DNA of 64,000 nucleotides, taken from contig CAYUNE010000036.1 of assembly GCA_964446115.1 (NCBI GenBank), positions 1 through 64,000 on the forward strand. Direction: 5' to 3'. The stretch comes from CAYUNE01 sp964446115 (GTDB lineage: Bacteria > Desulfobacterota > Desulfobulbia > Desulfobulbales > Desulfobulbaceae). Positions within the stretch are counted from its first letter, which is position 1; each line of letters begins with the position of its first letter. Below, one piece after another: positions 1-8,379 of this stretch. The notes under the pieces were generated by a model. That model did no database searches. It was not told the origin of the DNA and saw only the letters and a program-made list of their open reading frames with translations. A program made the translations under genes and the position numbers.

Positions 1-252
1 CCCCTCGATCAGGTTACTGTAATAACAGTTCATTGCCCTGACCAGTTCAGCCAGTGACCGAATGATACCAGGCGGCATGCTTCGATGGAACCCGGCAGCC
101 TTGGCGGCAAGCTCCACTGTGAGATCATTGATTACACCGGAGAAACGAGAGTCCGATGGAACAAGCAGAGGTTCCATCAGGGAAATTGGTTCGTTTCTGT
201 GGTGAACGACCGCTTTTAAGTCCGTTTTCATGTCCGGTTCGTTATCCTTCAT
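1..252 (-). CDS. Fic family protein, N-terminal part (runs off the window)
   Basis: The reverse strand reads an open frame of 84 codons from an ATG at 252 to the window edge. It ends in a stretch containing NCYYSNLIEG, which matches the segment just before the Fic domain proper in Fic/DOC-type AMPylases. The catalytic HPFxxGNGR motif would lie beyond position 1, so activity cannot be judged. Neither this ATG nor a second in-frame one at 231 has a good ribosome site. The first start lies inside an inverted repeat (242-293) that could be its operator. The family assignment rests on this one motif. A decayed recombinase nearby suggests accessory DNA. Confidence 0.6.
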   Translation of the reverse strand, partial: MKDNEPDMKTDLKAVVHHRNEPISLMEPLLVPSDSRFSGVINDLTVELAAKAAGFHRSMPPGIIRSLAELVRAMNCYYSNLIEG

Positions 253-293
253 ATTTTTATGATAACACAGACTTATAAAAACATGAAGGATAA
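242..293. repeat. 19-bp inverted repeat at the Fic gene start
   Basis: Arms at 242-260 and 275-293 are reverse complements over 19 bases with a single mismatch, separated by 14 bases. The left arm contains the Fic start codon. A 12-bp direct repeat (tcatgtccggtt) sits at 228-239 and 305-316, outside the arms. An operator or a recombination footprint are both possible. Confidence 0.6.
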
Positions 294-456
294 ACAGGTG
301 GGTCTCATGTCCGGTTTAGTGGCCTGTTTTTCCGCTACCTGGTCACATAATCATTGCTTTTGCCGACAACGGCAACGCACCTCTTTTCTTCCCGAATCCG
401 ACTCTCCGTTCCTGTAAAAGGAAAAAATTAGCGCCTCCGGGAAAGAGTAGGCAGGA

Positions 457-663
457 GTGCCTCCCTTTGGTTTTCACGGGATACGGCACCTGAGGACGAC
501 GATTCTTTTTCACCAGGGGAAAAGCGTTGCGACTATCCAGCGCTTTTTACGTCTCAAAGACCCGAACACAACTGTCGAATACCTTCACTCCATGGGACTG
601 GATACCATGAACGAGGAACTCAAGGATCTTTCTCTTGGGAGTGGACAGATTTTGTCCTTTTGA
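457..663 (+). pseudogene. Tyrosine recombinase (integrase) C-terminal remnant
   Basis: This 68-codon fragment carries the HGIRH box and the tail DPNTTVEYLHSMG, with the nucleophilic Tyr, of phage-type tyrosine recombinases. Everything upstream of the HxxR box is missing, with an in-frame stop at 448-450. The usual LGH/LRH histidine is replaced (FLRLKD). The only start is a GTG. It is best read as a decayed integrase left near the tRNA-Asp/tRNA-Val pair, hinting at an old integration event. A functional small protein is unlikely. Confidence 0.65.
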
Positions 664-696
664 CAGGGGGCCGGCAGGATGAGTTCCGGCCGGTTC

Positions 697-744
697 AAAA
701 AGAAAAAGCCGTCTGAGGAGCCGTCAACTCCCCAAGCGGCTTTT
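697..744 (-). terminator. Rho-independent terminator after the tRNA pair
   Basis: On the minus strand an imperfect stem beginning AAAAGCCG and ending CGGCTTTT encloses a short loop and is followed by a T-rich run. It lies about 50 bases past the 3' end of tRNA-Asp and would end the tRNA-Val/tRNA-Asp transcript. Confidence 0.7.
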
Positions 745-792
745 GCTTGAACAATCACAGGGGCTGTCACTCCCTGTAATTATTGATAAAAC

Positions 793-869
793 TGGCGGGG
801 CCGACGAGACTCGAACTCGCGACCTCCGGCGTGACAGGCCGGCATTCTAACCATCTGAACTACGACCCC
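793..869 (-). tRNA. tRNA-Asp (GTC)
   Basis: The reverse complement folds as a 77-nt tRNA with encoded CCA. The acceptor is GGGGTCG paired with CGGCCCC, the anticodon loop is CTGTCAC (anticodon GTC), and the T arm contains GTTCGAGTC. It is preceded on the same strand by tRNA-Val, nine bases apart, probably in one transcript. Confidence 0.95.
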
Positions 870-877
870 TTGGCAGG

Positions 878-953
878 TGGTGGGCGAAACAGGGCTCGAA
901 CCTGTGACCCTCGGCTTGTAAGGCCGATGCTCTCCCAACTGAGCTATTCGCCC
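878..953 (-). tRNA. tRNA-Val (TAC)
   Basis: The reverse complement is a 76-nt tRNA with encoded CCA, acceptor GGGCGAA, anticodon loop CTTACAA (TAC) and GTTCGAGCC in the T arm. It is the first gene of a two-tRNA unit with tRNA-Asp. A sigma-70-type promoter lies just upstream (971-999). Confidence 0.95.
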
Positions 954-970
954 GCCCGTAGAGTGCTTGG

Positions 971-999
971 TATTTACCAGGTTAGCCTTCGAGCGTCAA
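971..999 (-). promoter_or_regulatory. Sigma-70-type promoter of the tRNA pair
   Basis: On the minus strand TTGACG (994-999) is followed after exactly 17 bases by TAAATA (971-976). The predicted start of transcription is about 10 bases before the tRNA-Val 5' end. Confidence 0.65.
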
Positions 1000-1068
1000 G
1001 AAAAAAACCCTTTGCTTTACCGCTCCTGAAACTTTTTTCACCGGCTGCAACGGCCTCCGGTTTCGGCC

Positions 1069-3480
1069 TCAATGGGCCGGGGTATTATGCGCCGAAATGG
1101 TGATATCGGTAAAGATCGACTCCAGCGGCACATCCTTGAACAAGTCATCCCCCGGCTTGGTGATCAGGGCCTTCTGCAACACTTCGTCCATGTGATCAAC
1201 CTCCTCGATGAGCAGGCTGTTCCTGATCTTCGGCGGCACTTCCTTGAGGTTGCGGCTGTTTTCTCTGGGAATGAGAACATGGGTGATATTTCCCCGTTTG
1301 GCCGCCAGCAGTTTCTCAGTCAACCCTCCGATGGGCAGTATGCGGCCGCGCAGGGTGATTTCACCGGTCATGGCGATCTTCCGGTTAACCGGCAGTTTGA
1401 GCAGGGCGGATACAATGGAGGTGGTAATGGTAATGCCCGCCGACGGTCCATCCTTGGGAATGGCGCCTTCGGGAACATGGACATGGATGTCCAGTTTCTT
1501 GTAAAAATCCGGTTCCAGCCCCAACCGCATGGAGCGTGAACGAACATAGCTCAAGGCGGCCTGGGCGGATTCCTGCATCACCTCGCCTAGCTTGCCGGTG
1601 ATCATCAGTTTACCGGAACCCGGCATCAGAGTAGTCTCGATCTGCAACAGCTCACCTCCCACTTCTGTCCAGGCAAGACCGGTGGTAAGGCCGATTTCGT
1701 CGCGGTTTTCCGCCAGGCCGTAGCGAAATTTCGGTACACCGAGATATTTCTGTACCGAACTGGTGATGATACGATATTTTTTCTGCGGTTGTTTTTTCCG
1801 TTGCCGGGCTCTGGCCACCTTGCGGCAGATTGAGGCCAAAGTGCGCTCCAGGTTTCTGACACCCGCCTCACGGGTATATCGCCTGATGATCTCCAGGATC
1901 GCCCCTTCCGAAAAGTGAATATCTCCGGGTTGAAAACCGTTGGCTTCCAGTTGTTTGGGAACCAAGAAACCCTGGGCGATTTTAAGCTTGTCCTCCTCGG
2001 TGTAACCGCTGAGCTTGATGATCTCCATGCGGTCCTGCAAGGGGATGGGAATGCCGTGCAGGCTGTTTGCCGTGGTAATGAAAAAGACATCCGAGAGATC
2101 ATAATCAAGGTCAAGATAGTGATCACGGAAGGCGTAATTCTGCTCCGGATCAAGAACCTCAAGCAGTGCCGCCGAGGGATCACCGCGGAAATCCATGCTC
2201 ATCTTGTCGACCTCGTCAAGGCAGAACACCGGGTTTTTCACCCCGACCTGTTGCATGGATTGGATGATCTTGCCGGGCATGGCGCCGATATAGGTCCGGC
2301 GATGACCGCGTATCTCGGCCTCGTCCCGGACACCACCCAGGGAAAGACGGGCAAACTTTCTGCCCATGGCCCGGGCTATGGATTTGCAGATTGAGGTCTT
2401 GCCCACGCCAGGGGGACCAACCAGACAGATGATGGGGCCCTTGATCTTCTTGACCTGGACCTGAACGGCCAGATATTCAAGAATACGTTCCTTGGGTTTG
2501 TCCAGGCCGTAATGGTCCTCATCCAGCACCTTTTCCGCCTTGAGGATATCGATCCTGGCACGCGTCTTTTTGCTCCACGGCAGGGCGAGAATCGTGTCCA
2601 CATAGTTGCGGACAACCGTTGTTTCCGCCGACATGGGAGGCATCTGCTTGAGTTTCTTCAACTCCTTGGCAGCCTTTTCGCGCACCGCAGCCGGCATCTT
2701 TTTCTTCTTCAGGGTCTTTTCAAGTTCGGCCATCTCGTCGATGACGTCTTCCTGGCCCATTTCCTTGTGGATGACCCGGATCTTTTCACCAAGGTAGTAG
2801 TTGCGCTGGGTTTCCCCCATCTTCTTTTTGACCTTGGCATGGATCGTCTTTTCCAGCTGGGTGAGTTCTATCTCCCGGTAAATGGCCTCCAGCACCTTGG
2901 TGATCCTCTCCACCAGGGATACGGTCTCGAGAATTTCCTGTTTGCTCCTGGTCTCCAGGGGGATATGCGAGGTGATGATATCCACCAGTCGGGCGGGCTG
3001 CTCGATATTGTTGACCGACTTCAGCACCTCCTTGGGTATCTTCTTGTTGGTCTTGGCAAACTCGTTGAAGGTGCGCCGCAGTTCACGGGTATATGCAGTT
3101 ACCTCGTGCTGGTTGCCCACCTCGTCCGCCACCTCGTCAACCTCGACAATGAAAAAGGAGTCGTTGGGGATGAAATTTTTGATACGGGCCCGCCGCTTTC
3201 CCTCCACCAGCGCCTTGATGGTACCGTCCGGCAGCCGCAGCAGCTGCATCACCGTTGCCAGGGTGCCCACCGAATAAAGGTGCCGGCTTTCAGGTTTATC
3301 CACCTTGGAATCCTCCTGGGTGACCAACAGGATCATGGAGCGCTGTTCCATGGCATGTTCCAGCGCCGTGATCGATCGTTTGCGGCCAACGACCAGGGGG
3401 GCCACGATACCGGGAAAAATGACGATATCCCGCAGCGGCATAACCGGATAAAAGACGACCTCGTTCTTTTTATCTGTCAT
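1069..3480 (-). CDS. lon: ATP-dependent endopeptidase Lon
   Basis: The 803-residue protein has the full LonA plan. An N-terminal substrate-binding domain (from VMPLRDIVIFPG) is followed by a long helical linker, an AAA+ module with Walker A PPGVGKTS and a Walker B-type FCLDEVDK, and a C-terminal Ser-Lys protease domain with catalytic serine in DGPSAG and lysine near LAAKRG. Lon degrades misfolded and regulatory proteins in the cytoplasm. It is the last gene of a minus-strand proteostasis block (tig, clpP, clpX, lon). No Shine-Dalgarno sequence precedes the ATG. An AT-rich stretch with TATAAT lies only about a dozen bases upstream, so transcripts may be nearly leaderless. Confidence 0.98.
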   Translation of the reverse strand: MTDKKNEVVFYPVMPLRDIVIFPGIVAPLVVGRKRSITALEHAMEQRSMILLVTQEDSKVDKPESRHLYSVGTLATVMQLLRLPDGTIKALVEGKRRARIKNFIPNDSFFIVEVDEVADEVGNQHEVTAYTRELRRTFNEFAKTNKKIPKEVLKSVNNIEQPARLVDIITSHIPLETRSKQEILETVSLVERITKVLEAIYREIELTQLEKTIHAKVKKKMGETQRNYYLGEKIRVIHKEMGQEDVIDEMAELEKTLKKKKMPAAVREKAAKELKKLKQMPPMSAETTVVRNYVDTILALPWSKKTRARIDILKAEKVLDEDHYGLDKPKERILEYLAVQVQVKKIKGPIICLVGPPGVGKTSICKSIARAMGRKFARLSLGGVRDEAEIRGHRRTYIGAMPGKIIQSMQQVGVKNPVFCLDEVDKMSMDFRGDPSAALLEVLDPEQNYAFRDHYLDLDYDLSDVFFITTANSLHGIPIPLQDRMEIIKLSGYTEEDKLKIAQGFLVPKQLEANGFQPGDIHFSEGAILEIIRRYTREAGVRNLERTLASICRKVARARQRKKQPQKKYRIITSSVQKYLGVPKFRYGLAENRDEIGLTTGLAWTEVGGELLQIETTLMPGSGKLMITGKLGEVMQESAQAALSYVRSRSMRLGLEPDFYKKLDIHVHVPEGAIPKDGPSAGITITTSIVSALLKLPVNRKIAMTGEITLRGRILPIGGLTEKLLAAKRGNITHVLIPRENSRNLKEVPPKIRNSLLIEEVDHMDEVLQKALITKPGDDLFKDVPLESIFTDITISAHNTPAH

Positions 3481-3550
3481 ATTGGTAAATTATAATATAA
3501 ATCGTATTCGTTGATCACATCGGAAAAAACGCCCTGACAGCCCGGGGCTT

Positions 3551-4822
3551 TCAGGCGCTCTTTTTCCGGTCGACATTGTCGTAGAGAACCACAGGATAGT
3601 CTCCGTTGGTGATCACCTGTTCGCTGATGACGCACTCCTTGACGTTTTGTTCCGAGGGCAGTTCAAACATCACATCGAGCATTGCCTCTTCCATGACCGA
3701 CCGCAGACCCCGGGCACCGGATTTTCTCTCAAGGGCCTTGGCGGCAATCGCCTGCAGCGCCCCCTCGGTGAAACGCAGCCTGACGTTTTCGAATTCAAAG
3801 AGCTTCTGATATTGCTTGGTCAGGGCGTTTTTCGGTTCCTTGAGAATGCGTACCAGGTCGTCCTCCACCAGTTCCTGCATGGTGGCAATCACCGGCAGTC
3901 GGCCGACAAGCTCGGGAATAAGGCCAAAACCGAGCAGGTCTTCCGGTTGGATATCGGCGATGATTTCACTGAATTTTTTCTTTGAATCACTGACCAATTT
4001 GGCACCGAATCCGATTGCCTTGGTACCGGTGCGGCGCTTGATCACCCGGTCCAGACCGACAAACGCCCCTCCGCAGATAAAGAGGATATTGGAGGTATCG
4101 AGCTTGACCAAATCCTGCTGGGGATGCTTGCGGCCGCCCTTGGGCGGAATCGAGGCAATGGTTCCCTCGATAATCTTCAGCAGGGCCTGTTGCACCCCTT
4201 CGCCGGAAACATCCCGGGTGAGCGAGGCGCTGTCCGACTTCCGGGCGATCTTGTCGATCTCGTCGATATAGATAATTCCCTTTTCCGCCCTCTCGATTTC
4301 ATAATCAGCGGCCTGCAGCAGGCTGACCAGAATGTTTTCCACATCATCCCCCACGTAACCCGCCTCTGTGAGAGTGGTAGCATCGGCAATGGTAAAGGGA
4401 ACATTGAGAATCTTGGCCAGGGTCTGGGCCATGAGGGTTTTACCGCTGCCGGTGGGACCAATAAGTATGATGTTGCTCTTCTGCAGTTCCACATCACCCA
4501 GCGCCTTGTTGCCGTGGGCCTCGATCCGCTTGTAGTGATTATGCACGGCAACGGACAGAACTCGCTTGGCAAAGGCCTGGCTGATGACATACTCGTCCAG
4601 GTGCTCTTTGATCTCCTTGGGCTTCAGCACCCGGGAGGTAACCTGCTCCTTCCTGTTGCCCTCCTCGGAGCTGTCCGTGACGATCTCATTGCAGAGATCA
4701 ATACACTCGTCACAGATATAAACACCGGGTCCGGCAATCAGCTTGGCAACCTCGTCCTGATCTTTTCCGCAAAAAGAACAGGAACAATTCAGCGTATTGT
4801 TATCATGGTAGTCGTCACTCAT
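3551..4822 (-). CDS. clpX: ClpX, ATPase subunit of the ClpXP protease
   Basis: The 423-residue AAA+ unfoldase begins with a zinc-binding domain (CSFCG ... CDECIDLC, about residues 14-46). It continues with Walker A GPTGSGKT, Walker B IIYIDEIDK and the ClpX C-domain. It recognises tagged proteins and feeds them to ClpP in the cytoplasm. The start overlaps the clpP stop by 8 bases, giving the usual clpP-clpX translationally coupled pair. Length and motifs are typical. Confidence 0.98.
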   Translation of the reverse strand: MSDDYHDNNTLNCSCSFCGKDQDEVAKLIAGPGVYICDECIDLCNEIVTDSSEEGNRKEQVTSRVLKPKEIKEHLDEYVISQAFAKRVLSVAVHNHYKRIEAHGNKALGDVELQKSNIILIGPTGSGKTLMAQTLAKILNVPFTIADATTLTEAGYVGDDVENILVSLLQAADYEIERAEKGIIYIDEIDKIARKSDSASLTRDVSGEGVQQALLKIIEGTIASIPPKGGRKHPQQDLVKLDTSNILFICGGAFVGLDRVIKRRTGTKAIGFGAKLVSDSKKKFSEIIADIQPEDLLGFGLIPELVGRLPVIATMQELVEDDLVRILKEPKNALTKQYQKLFEFENVRLRFTEGALQAIAAKALERKSGARGLRSVMEEAMLDVMFELPSEQNVKECVISEQVITNGDYPVVLYDNVDRKKSA

Positions 4823-5429
4823 CTTCCTGCTCTCCGCTCTGTTCCTGACGATCCTTCAGAACCTTGTCTATTATGCCGTATTCCTTGGCCTCATCGGAGG
4901 TCATGAAGTTATCCCGTTCCGTATCCGCCTGAATCGTCTCCTCGGATTGACCGGTGTGACGGGCGAGGATGCGGTTGAGATCCTGTCGCATGCGCAGGAT
5001 TTCCCGGGCATGGATGTCGATATCCGTTGCCTGGCCCTGGAAACCGCCCATGGGCTGGTGGATCATAATCCGTGAATTGGGAAGGGAGAAACGCTTCCCG
5101 GGCGCCCCCGCCGCCAGCAGCAGGGCCCCCATGCTGGCCGCCTGTCCCATGCAGAGGGTGGCGACATCACATTTGATATACTGCATGGTATCGTAAATCG
5201 CCATACCGGCCGTCACCGCCCCACCCGGGGAATTGAGGTAGAAGGTGATATCCTTGTCCGGATCATCGGCCTCCAGAAAGAGCAACTGGGCTATGATCAG
5301 ACTGGCGATATCGTCGTTGACCGCAGAGCCGAGAAAGATGATCCGCTCTTTTAAAAGGCGCGAGTAAATATCATAAGCCCGCTCGCCACGCGGACTCTGC
5401 TCAACAACCATGGGAACTAGATTCATCAT
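4815..5429 (-). CDS. clpP: ClpP protease subunit
   Basis: The peptidase is 204 residues long when started at the ATG at 5429, which follows GAGGAG by a good spacing. An upstream in-frame ATG at 5504 would add 25 residues unlike the family. The triad is visible: Ser in GQAASMGA, His in MIHQPMGG and Asp in TERDNFM. It forms the tetradecameric serine protease chamber fed by ClpX, encoded directly downstream. A 93-base gap separates it from tig upstream. Confidence 0.97.
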   Translation of the reverse strand: MMNLVPMVVEQSPRGERAYDIYSRLLKERIIFLGSAVNDDIASLIIAQLLFLEADDPDKDITFYLNSPGGAVTAGMAIYDTMQYIKCDVATLCMGQAASMGALLLAAGAPGKRFSLPNSRIMIHQPMGGFQGQATDIDIHAREILRMRQDLNRILARHTGQSEETIQADTERDNFMTSDEAKEYGIIDKVLKDRQEQSGEQEDE

Positions 5430-5522
5430 TACTCCTCGCATGGCCGGCAGCGTGCCGGAGACGCCATTGAGTTCATCCTTTGCGGCGGCGCACCCTGCTG
5501 CCATCCATTGCAGTTGTAAAAA

Positions 5523-6884
5523 TTATTCTGATTCAGCTTCCTCAGGTTTGTCGCCGTCCGGCTGATCCTGCTGCTCCGGCGCCGCTTCCTTCTCCTCCTG
5601 CGCCGGGGAAACAAAGTCGGCATGTTCCCGAAGAAAGTTGAGTATTTTTTCGTTTAACAGTTCGTTCATCAAGGGAAGAATCTCTTCCCGGCGCTGAAAG
5701 TACTGTTTTACTTCAGCAACGCTCATGTTGTACTGCTCGGCAATGCGTCGGTAGCCGCGTTCCATATCCTCGTCAGCCACCTTGATGTCCTCTTTTTCGG
5801 CGATCTCCTTGAGGATAAAATCGCCGCGGACCCGTTTTTCAGCCGCCTCCCGTCCGCTTTCCTCGAGTTTGGAACGGTCAAGCCCTGCAGACTCCAGCGT
5901 CAGGCCGCTGCGCTTGAGATTTTCCTCGGTCTGGTTGATCATATCGTTGATCTCATATTGAACCAGACGCCTGGGAACGGCAAATTCATGCTCTTCCAGC
6001 AAAAGGTTGACGATCCTGTCGTTGATATCGCCTTCAAGGGTCTGCTCCTTTTTGGCGAGAAGTTCCTCCCGGATCGCCGATTTCAGCTCATCGATGCTTT
6101 CATACTCTTCACCCACATCTTTGGCGAATTCATCATCCGGCTCGGGCAGCACTCTCTCCTTGACATCCTTGACATCGATCTTAAAACTGACCGTCTTCCC
6201 GGCCAGAACGGGGTTGCCATGTTCAGGGGGAAAGGAGATATCAAGCAGGTCTTTATCCCCCTTTTTCATGCCGATGAGCTTATTTTCGAATTCCTCACCC
6301 AGCCGACCGGAACCGACGTCAACGCTGACGTCTTCGCCCCGCACCTCTTTCATGGCGTGATCGTTGTGAAAACCCTGAAAATCGATGATAACGATATCAC
6401 CCTTTTCTATGGCCTTTTCATCGGCACTCTTCAGGGGAGCAACCTCCCTTCTGAGCCGGTCGATTTCCGCCTCGACTTCCGTATCAGTCACTTCGACGGA
6501 CGGTTTTTCAATCTTAAGGCCTTTGTATTGCCCCAACTGGAAACTGGGTTTGACATCCACTTCGGCCACATAGGAAAAGGTACCGTTTTCGTGAAACTTG
6601 TGTTCCTTGATCTCCGGGTGGACCACCGGGTTGATATTCTTCTCCTCGACCGCGTCGAAATAGGTGGCCTGAACCAGCTTTTCACCCACCTCGGCCTCAA
6701 CCTGGGGCCGATAATTTTTTTCCAGAATGGTCCGCGGGATCTTGCCGCGTCTGAACCCTTTGATCTTGACGTCCTTTTTCAGTTTGCCGTAGGCGGAGTC
6801 AAGCTCCTTGCCGACCTCCTCTTCGGGAAGAGTGATGGTCAGTTTACGGGTTAAGTCAGAAATATTCTCGACGACGATCTCCAT
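5523..6884 (-). CDS. tig: Trigger factor, ribosome-associated chaperone/PPIase
   Basis: The 453-residue protein starts at the ATG at 6884, behind an AAGGAAGG ribosome site. The open frame extends upstream into tRNA-Leu, which is spurious. The ribosome-binding signature GFRRGKIP is present near residue 45. It is followed by an FKBP-like PPIase segment (GDIVIIDFQGF region) and the helical chaperone C-terminus, ending in an acidic tail. It acts on nascent chains at the ribosome exit. The order tig-clpP-clpX-lon is widely conserved. Confidence 0.97.
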   Translation of the reverse strand: MEIVVENISDLTRKLTITLPEEEVGKELDSAYGKLKKDVKIKGFRRGKIPRTILEKNYRPQVEAEVGEKLVQATYFDAVEEKNINPVVHPEIKEHKFHENGTFSYVAEVDVKPSFQLGQYKGLKIEKPSVEVTDTEVEAEIDRLRREVAPLKSADEKAIEKGDIVIIDFQGFHNDHAMKEVRGEDVSVDVGSGRLGEEFENKLIGMKKGDKDLLDISFPPEHGNPVLAGKTVSFKIDVKDVKERVLPEPDDEFAKDVGEEYESIDELKSAIREELLAKKEQTLEGDINDRIVNLLLEEHEFAVPRRLVQYEINDMINQTEENLKRSGLTLESAGLDRSKLEESGREAAEKRVRGDFILKEIAEKEDIKVADEDMERGYRRIAEQYNMSVAEVKQYFQRREEILPLMNELLNEKILNFLREHADFVSPAQEEKEAAPEQQDQPDGDKPEEAESE

Positions 6885-6952
6885 GCGGTACCTTCCTTTC
6901 TCTTTTTGAGTTGACGATTTGTATCGGGGGATTGTGTTTCGCAGATGAATTC

Positions 6953-7038
6953 TGGTGCGAGAGGGGGGAGTTGAACCCCCATGCACATCGTGCGCTGGAT
7001 CCTAAGTCCAGTGCGTCTACCAGTTCCGCCACTCTCGC
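6953..7038 (-). tRNA. tRNA-Leu (TAG)
   Basis: The reverse complement is an 86-nt class II tRNA with encoded CCA. The acceptor is GCGAGAG/CTCTCGC, the anticodon loop CTTAGGA gives anticodon TAG, and it has a long variable arm and GGTTCAACTCC in the T arm. It lies just upstream of tig on the same strand. Confidence 0.95.
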
Positions 7039-7050
7039 CTTAACACCAAA

Positions 7051-7079
7051 CAAATAATCAACTTTCCCTATGCCGTCAA
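7051..7079 (-). promoter_or_regulatory. Sigma-70-type promoter of tRNA-Leu
   Basis: On the minus strand TTGACG (7074-7079) and TATTTG (7051-7056) are separated by 17 bases, with the -10 element 12 bases upstream of the tRNA 5' end. The arrangement matches that of the tRNA-Val/Asp promoter. Confidence 0.55.
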
Positions 7080-7100
7080 GATAATGCCGCAAGCAAATTC

Positions 7101-7128
7101 TTGCCAAAAAAAATTTCACAGATATAAT
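7101..7128 (+). promoter_or_regulatory. Sigma-70-type promoter facing the DsbA-like gene
   Basis: TTGCCA (7101-7106), a 16-base spacer and a perfect TATAAT (7123-7128) on the plus strand predict transcription from about 7135. This leaves a leader of roughly 180 nt before the ATG at 7314. Confidence 0.55.
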
Positions 7129-7134
7129 ATCGGG

Positions 7135-7313
7135 GTTTACAACACCATGGAAAGTCCGGGCCTGCCAAGAGACGGAAAGGGCCCGTCAGCGGAGTCAGCC
7201 CCGGGGAAATTCGTCACTCCTCACAGGGCAGGCACTTGTGACCAGTTACAGTTTGAACGTAAGATATAGTGCGGGCTTACGTACCACCAAAGACAACTTA
7301 GGGATACAATATT
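7135..7313 (+). other. Long structured leader of the DsbA-like gene
   Basis: The region can form several stems: CCTGCC (7161-7166) with GGCAGG (7228-7233), the nested stems GACGG/CCGTC and GGAGT/ACTCC, and ACGTAAG/CTTACGT (7257-7282). Its 3' part (7232-7285) is a reverse copy of the dispersed repeat family. No terminator separates it from the gene, so it is probably a 5' UTR rather than a free RNA. No known riboswitch was recognised. Confidence 0.35.
7232..7285 (-). repeat. Dispersed palindromic repeat, partial copy
   Basis: Read in reverse, this matches the consensus flank of the family (GTGACCAGTTACAGTTTG, then a GATATA/TGCGGG/TTAC segment) as seen at 48921-49075. The hairpin core and the other flank are absent. 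It lies in the leader of the DsbA-like gene. Confidence 0.65.
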
Positions 7314-8219
7314 ATGAAATCACAACAAATGATTGTTTCATTGCCCAAATTACTACTGCCCCTTGTCCTCATCTTCCTGATTCCCGGCATGCTTTTGGCC
7401 GCAACACCCCAGGCCGAAAACAACAGTAACGGCAGCGTTGAGTGGAATGCCGCAGCCAACTGGAATCTTCCCGCCAAACCCGTGGACCTGGTCCACACCC
7501 TGGACAACAAAAAGGTCTTTATTCTCACCGAAGATCATCGGGTCCTCATCTATACGGCCAAGGGGAAAAAGCTGGGAGCAATCCCGGTGGAAGACGGGGT
7601 AACGGCCATCGACATCGAGCCCCGCGGCCAGGTCCTTTATATGATCAACGGCAAAACCAATACATTCAGCAGCCTGCAAGTGGATTTCGTGGTGGAGGTC
7701 AACACCAAGGGCGCCCCCTTTCTCGGCAAGGAAAACGCCCCGGTCAGCCTGGTTATCTTTACGGATTTTGAATGTCCCTATTGCAGCAAGACCGAACCGT
7801 TGCTCTCTCAAGTTCTCGAAAACAATCCCGATACGCTGAAGATCGTTTTCAAGAACATGCCCCTTTCCATGCACAAAAATGCCGAACCCGCGGCCCGTGC
7901 CGCCCTTGCCGCCGAGGCGCAGGGAAAGTTCTGGCAGATGCATGACGCTCTCTTTGCCGCCGATAAGCTCAGCAAGGAAAAAATCGACGAGATTGCCAAG
8001 TCCATCGGACTTGATATGAAAAAATTCCAGGAAGATATGAAAAGCCCTGCCATCGGTCAGCGACTGGCCAGGGATCTGCTTGATGCCCGGGAAGTCGGCG
8101 TTACCGGTACCCCCACCCTCTTCATCAACGGTCGCCGGGTCAAAAACCGCTCCCTCAAGGTCATTCAGAAGATGATCGACGAAGAACTCGCCAAAAGCAA
8201 AAAGGGTGCTCAAAAGTAA
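7314..8219 (+). CDS. Exported DsbA-family thioredoxin-fold protein
   Basis: The 301-residue protein has a Sec signal peptide (hydrophobic stretch ending near LLAATPQ). An about 100-residue N-terminal region, with repeated beta-like segments of the VFILTEDHRVLIYT type, is followed from about residue 135 by a DSBA-like thioredoxin domain. That domain has the active site ECPYCS and the cis-Pro loop GVTGTPTLFI. It probably acts as a periplasmic disulfide oxidase or isomerase, useful in a cell exporting many c-type cytochromes. The N-terminal extension is not part of the standard DsbA fold and its role is unknown. Confidence 0.85.
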   Translation: MKSQQMIVSLPKLLLPLVLIFLIPGMLLAATPQAENNSNGSVEWNAAANWNLPAKPVDLVHTLDNKKVFILTEDHRVLIYTAKGKKLGAIPVEDGVTAIDIEPRGQVLYMINGKTNTFSSLQVDFVVEVNTKGAPFLGKENAPVSLVIFTDFECPYCSKTEPLLSQVLENNPDTLKIVFKNMPLSMHKNAEPAARAALAAEAQGKFWQMHDALFAADKLSKEKIDEIAKSIGLDMKKFQEDMKSPAIGQRLARDLLDAREVGVTGTPTLFINGRRVKNRSLKVIQKMIDEELAKSKKGAQK

Positions 8220-8305
8220 AGAAACAGGGCGGTCGACGCCCCCGTTTCCGGTCAATGGGATGCTGCTTTATCCCGGTGGAACAAATCGGTACGGAAAATC
8301 CTTTG

Positions 8306-8353
8306 CAACCGGCCACAGGGTATGAAACCCCGCAGTATATAATACTTCCGGAT
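8306..8353 (+). repeat. Dispersed palindromic repeat, 5' half only
   Basis: This matches the family's left flank: CCACAGGGTATG, then AACCCCGCAGTATAT and ATACTTCC. It lies between the convergent 3' ends of the DsbA-like and cytochrome genes and then loses similarity. Confidence 0.65.
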
Positions 8354-8379
8354 CGTCTGACCAGACGAGAAAAACCCTA

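Noticed and set aside
2512..3495. 327-codon open frame on the plus strand
   Set aside because: It is antisense to lon, which is unmistakably real; no motif or ribosome site.
7149..7161. GGAAAGTCCGGGC, identical to the conserved P4 strand of bacterial RNase P RNA
   Set aside because: The complementary P4 3' strand is not found, the available length (about 150 nt) is far too short, and the 3' part is a copy of the dispersed repeat.
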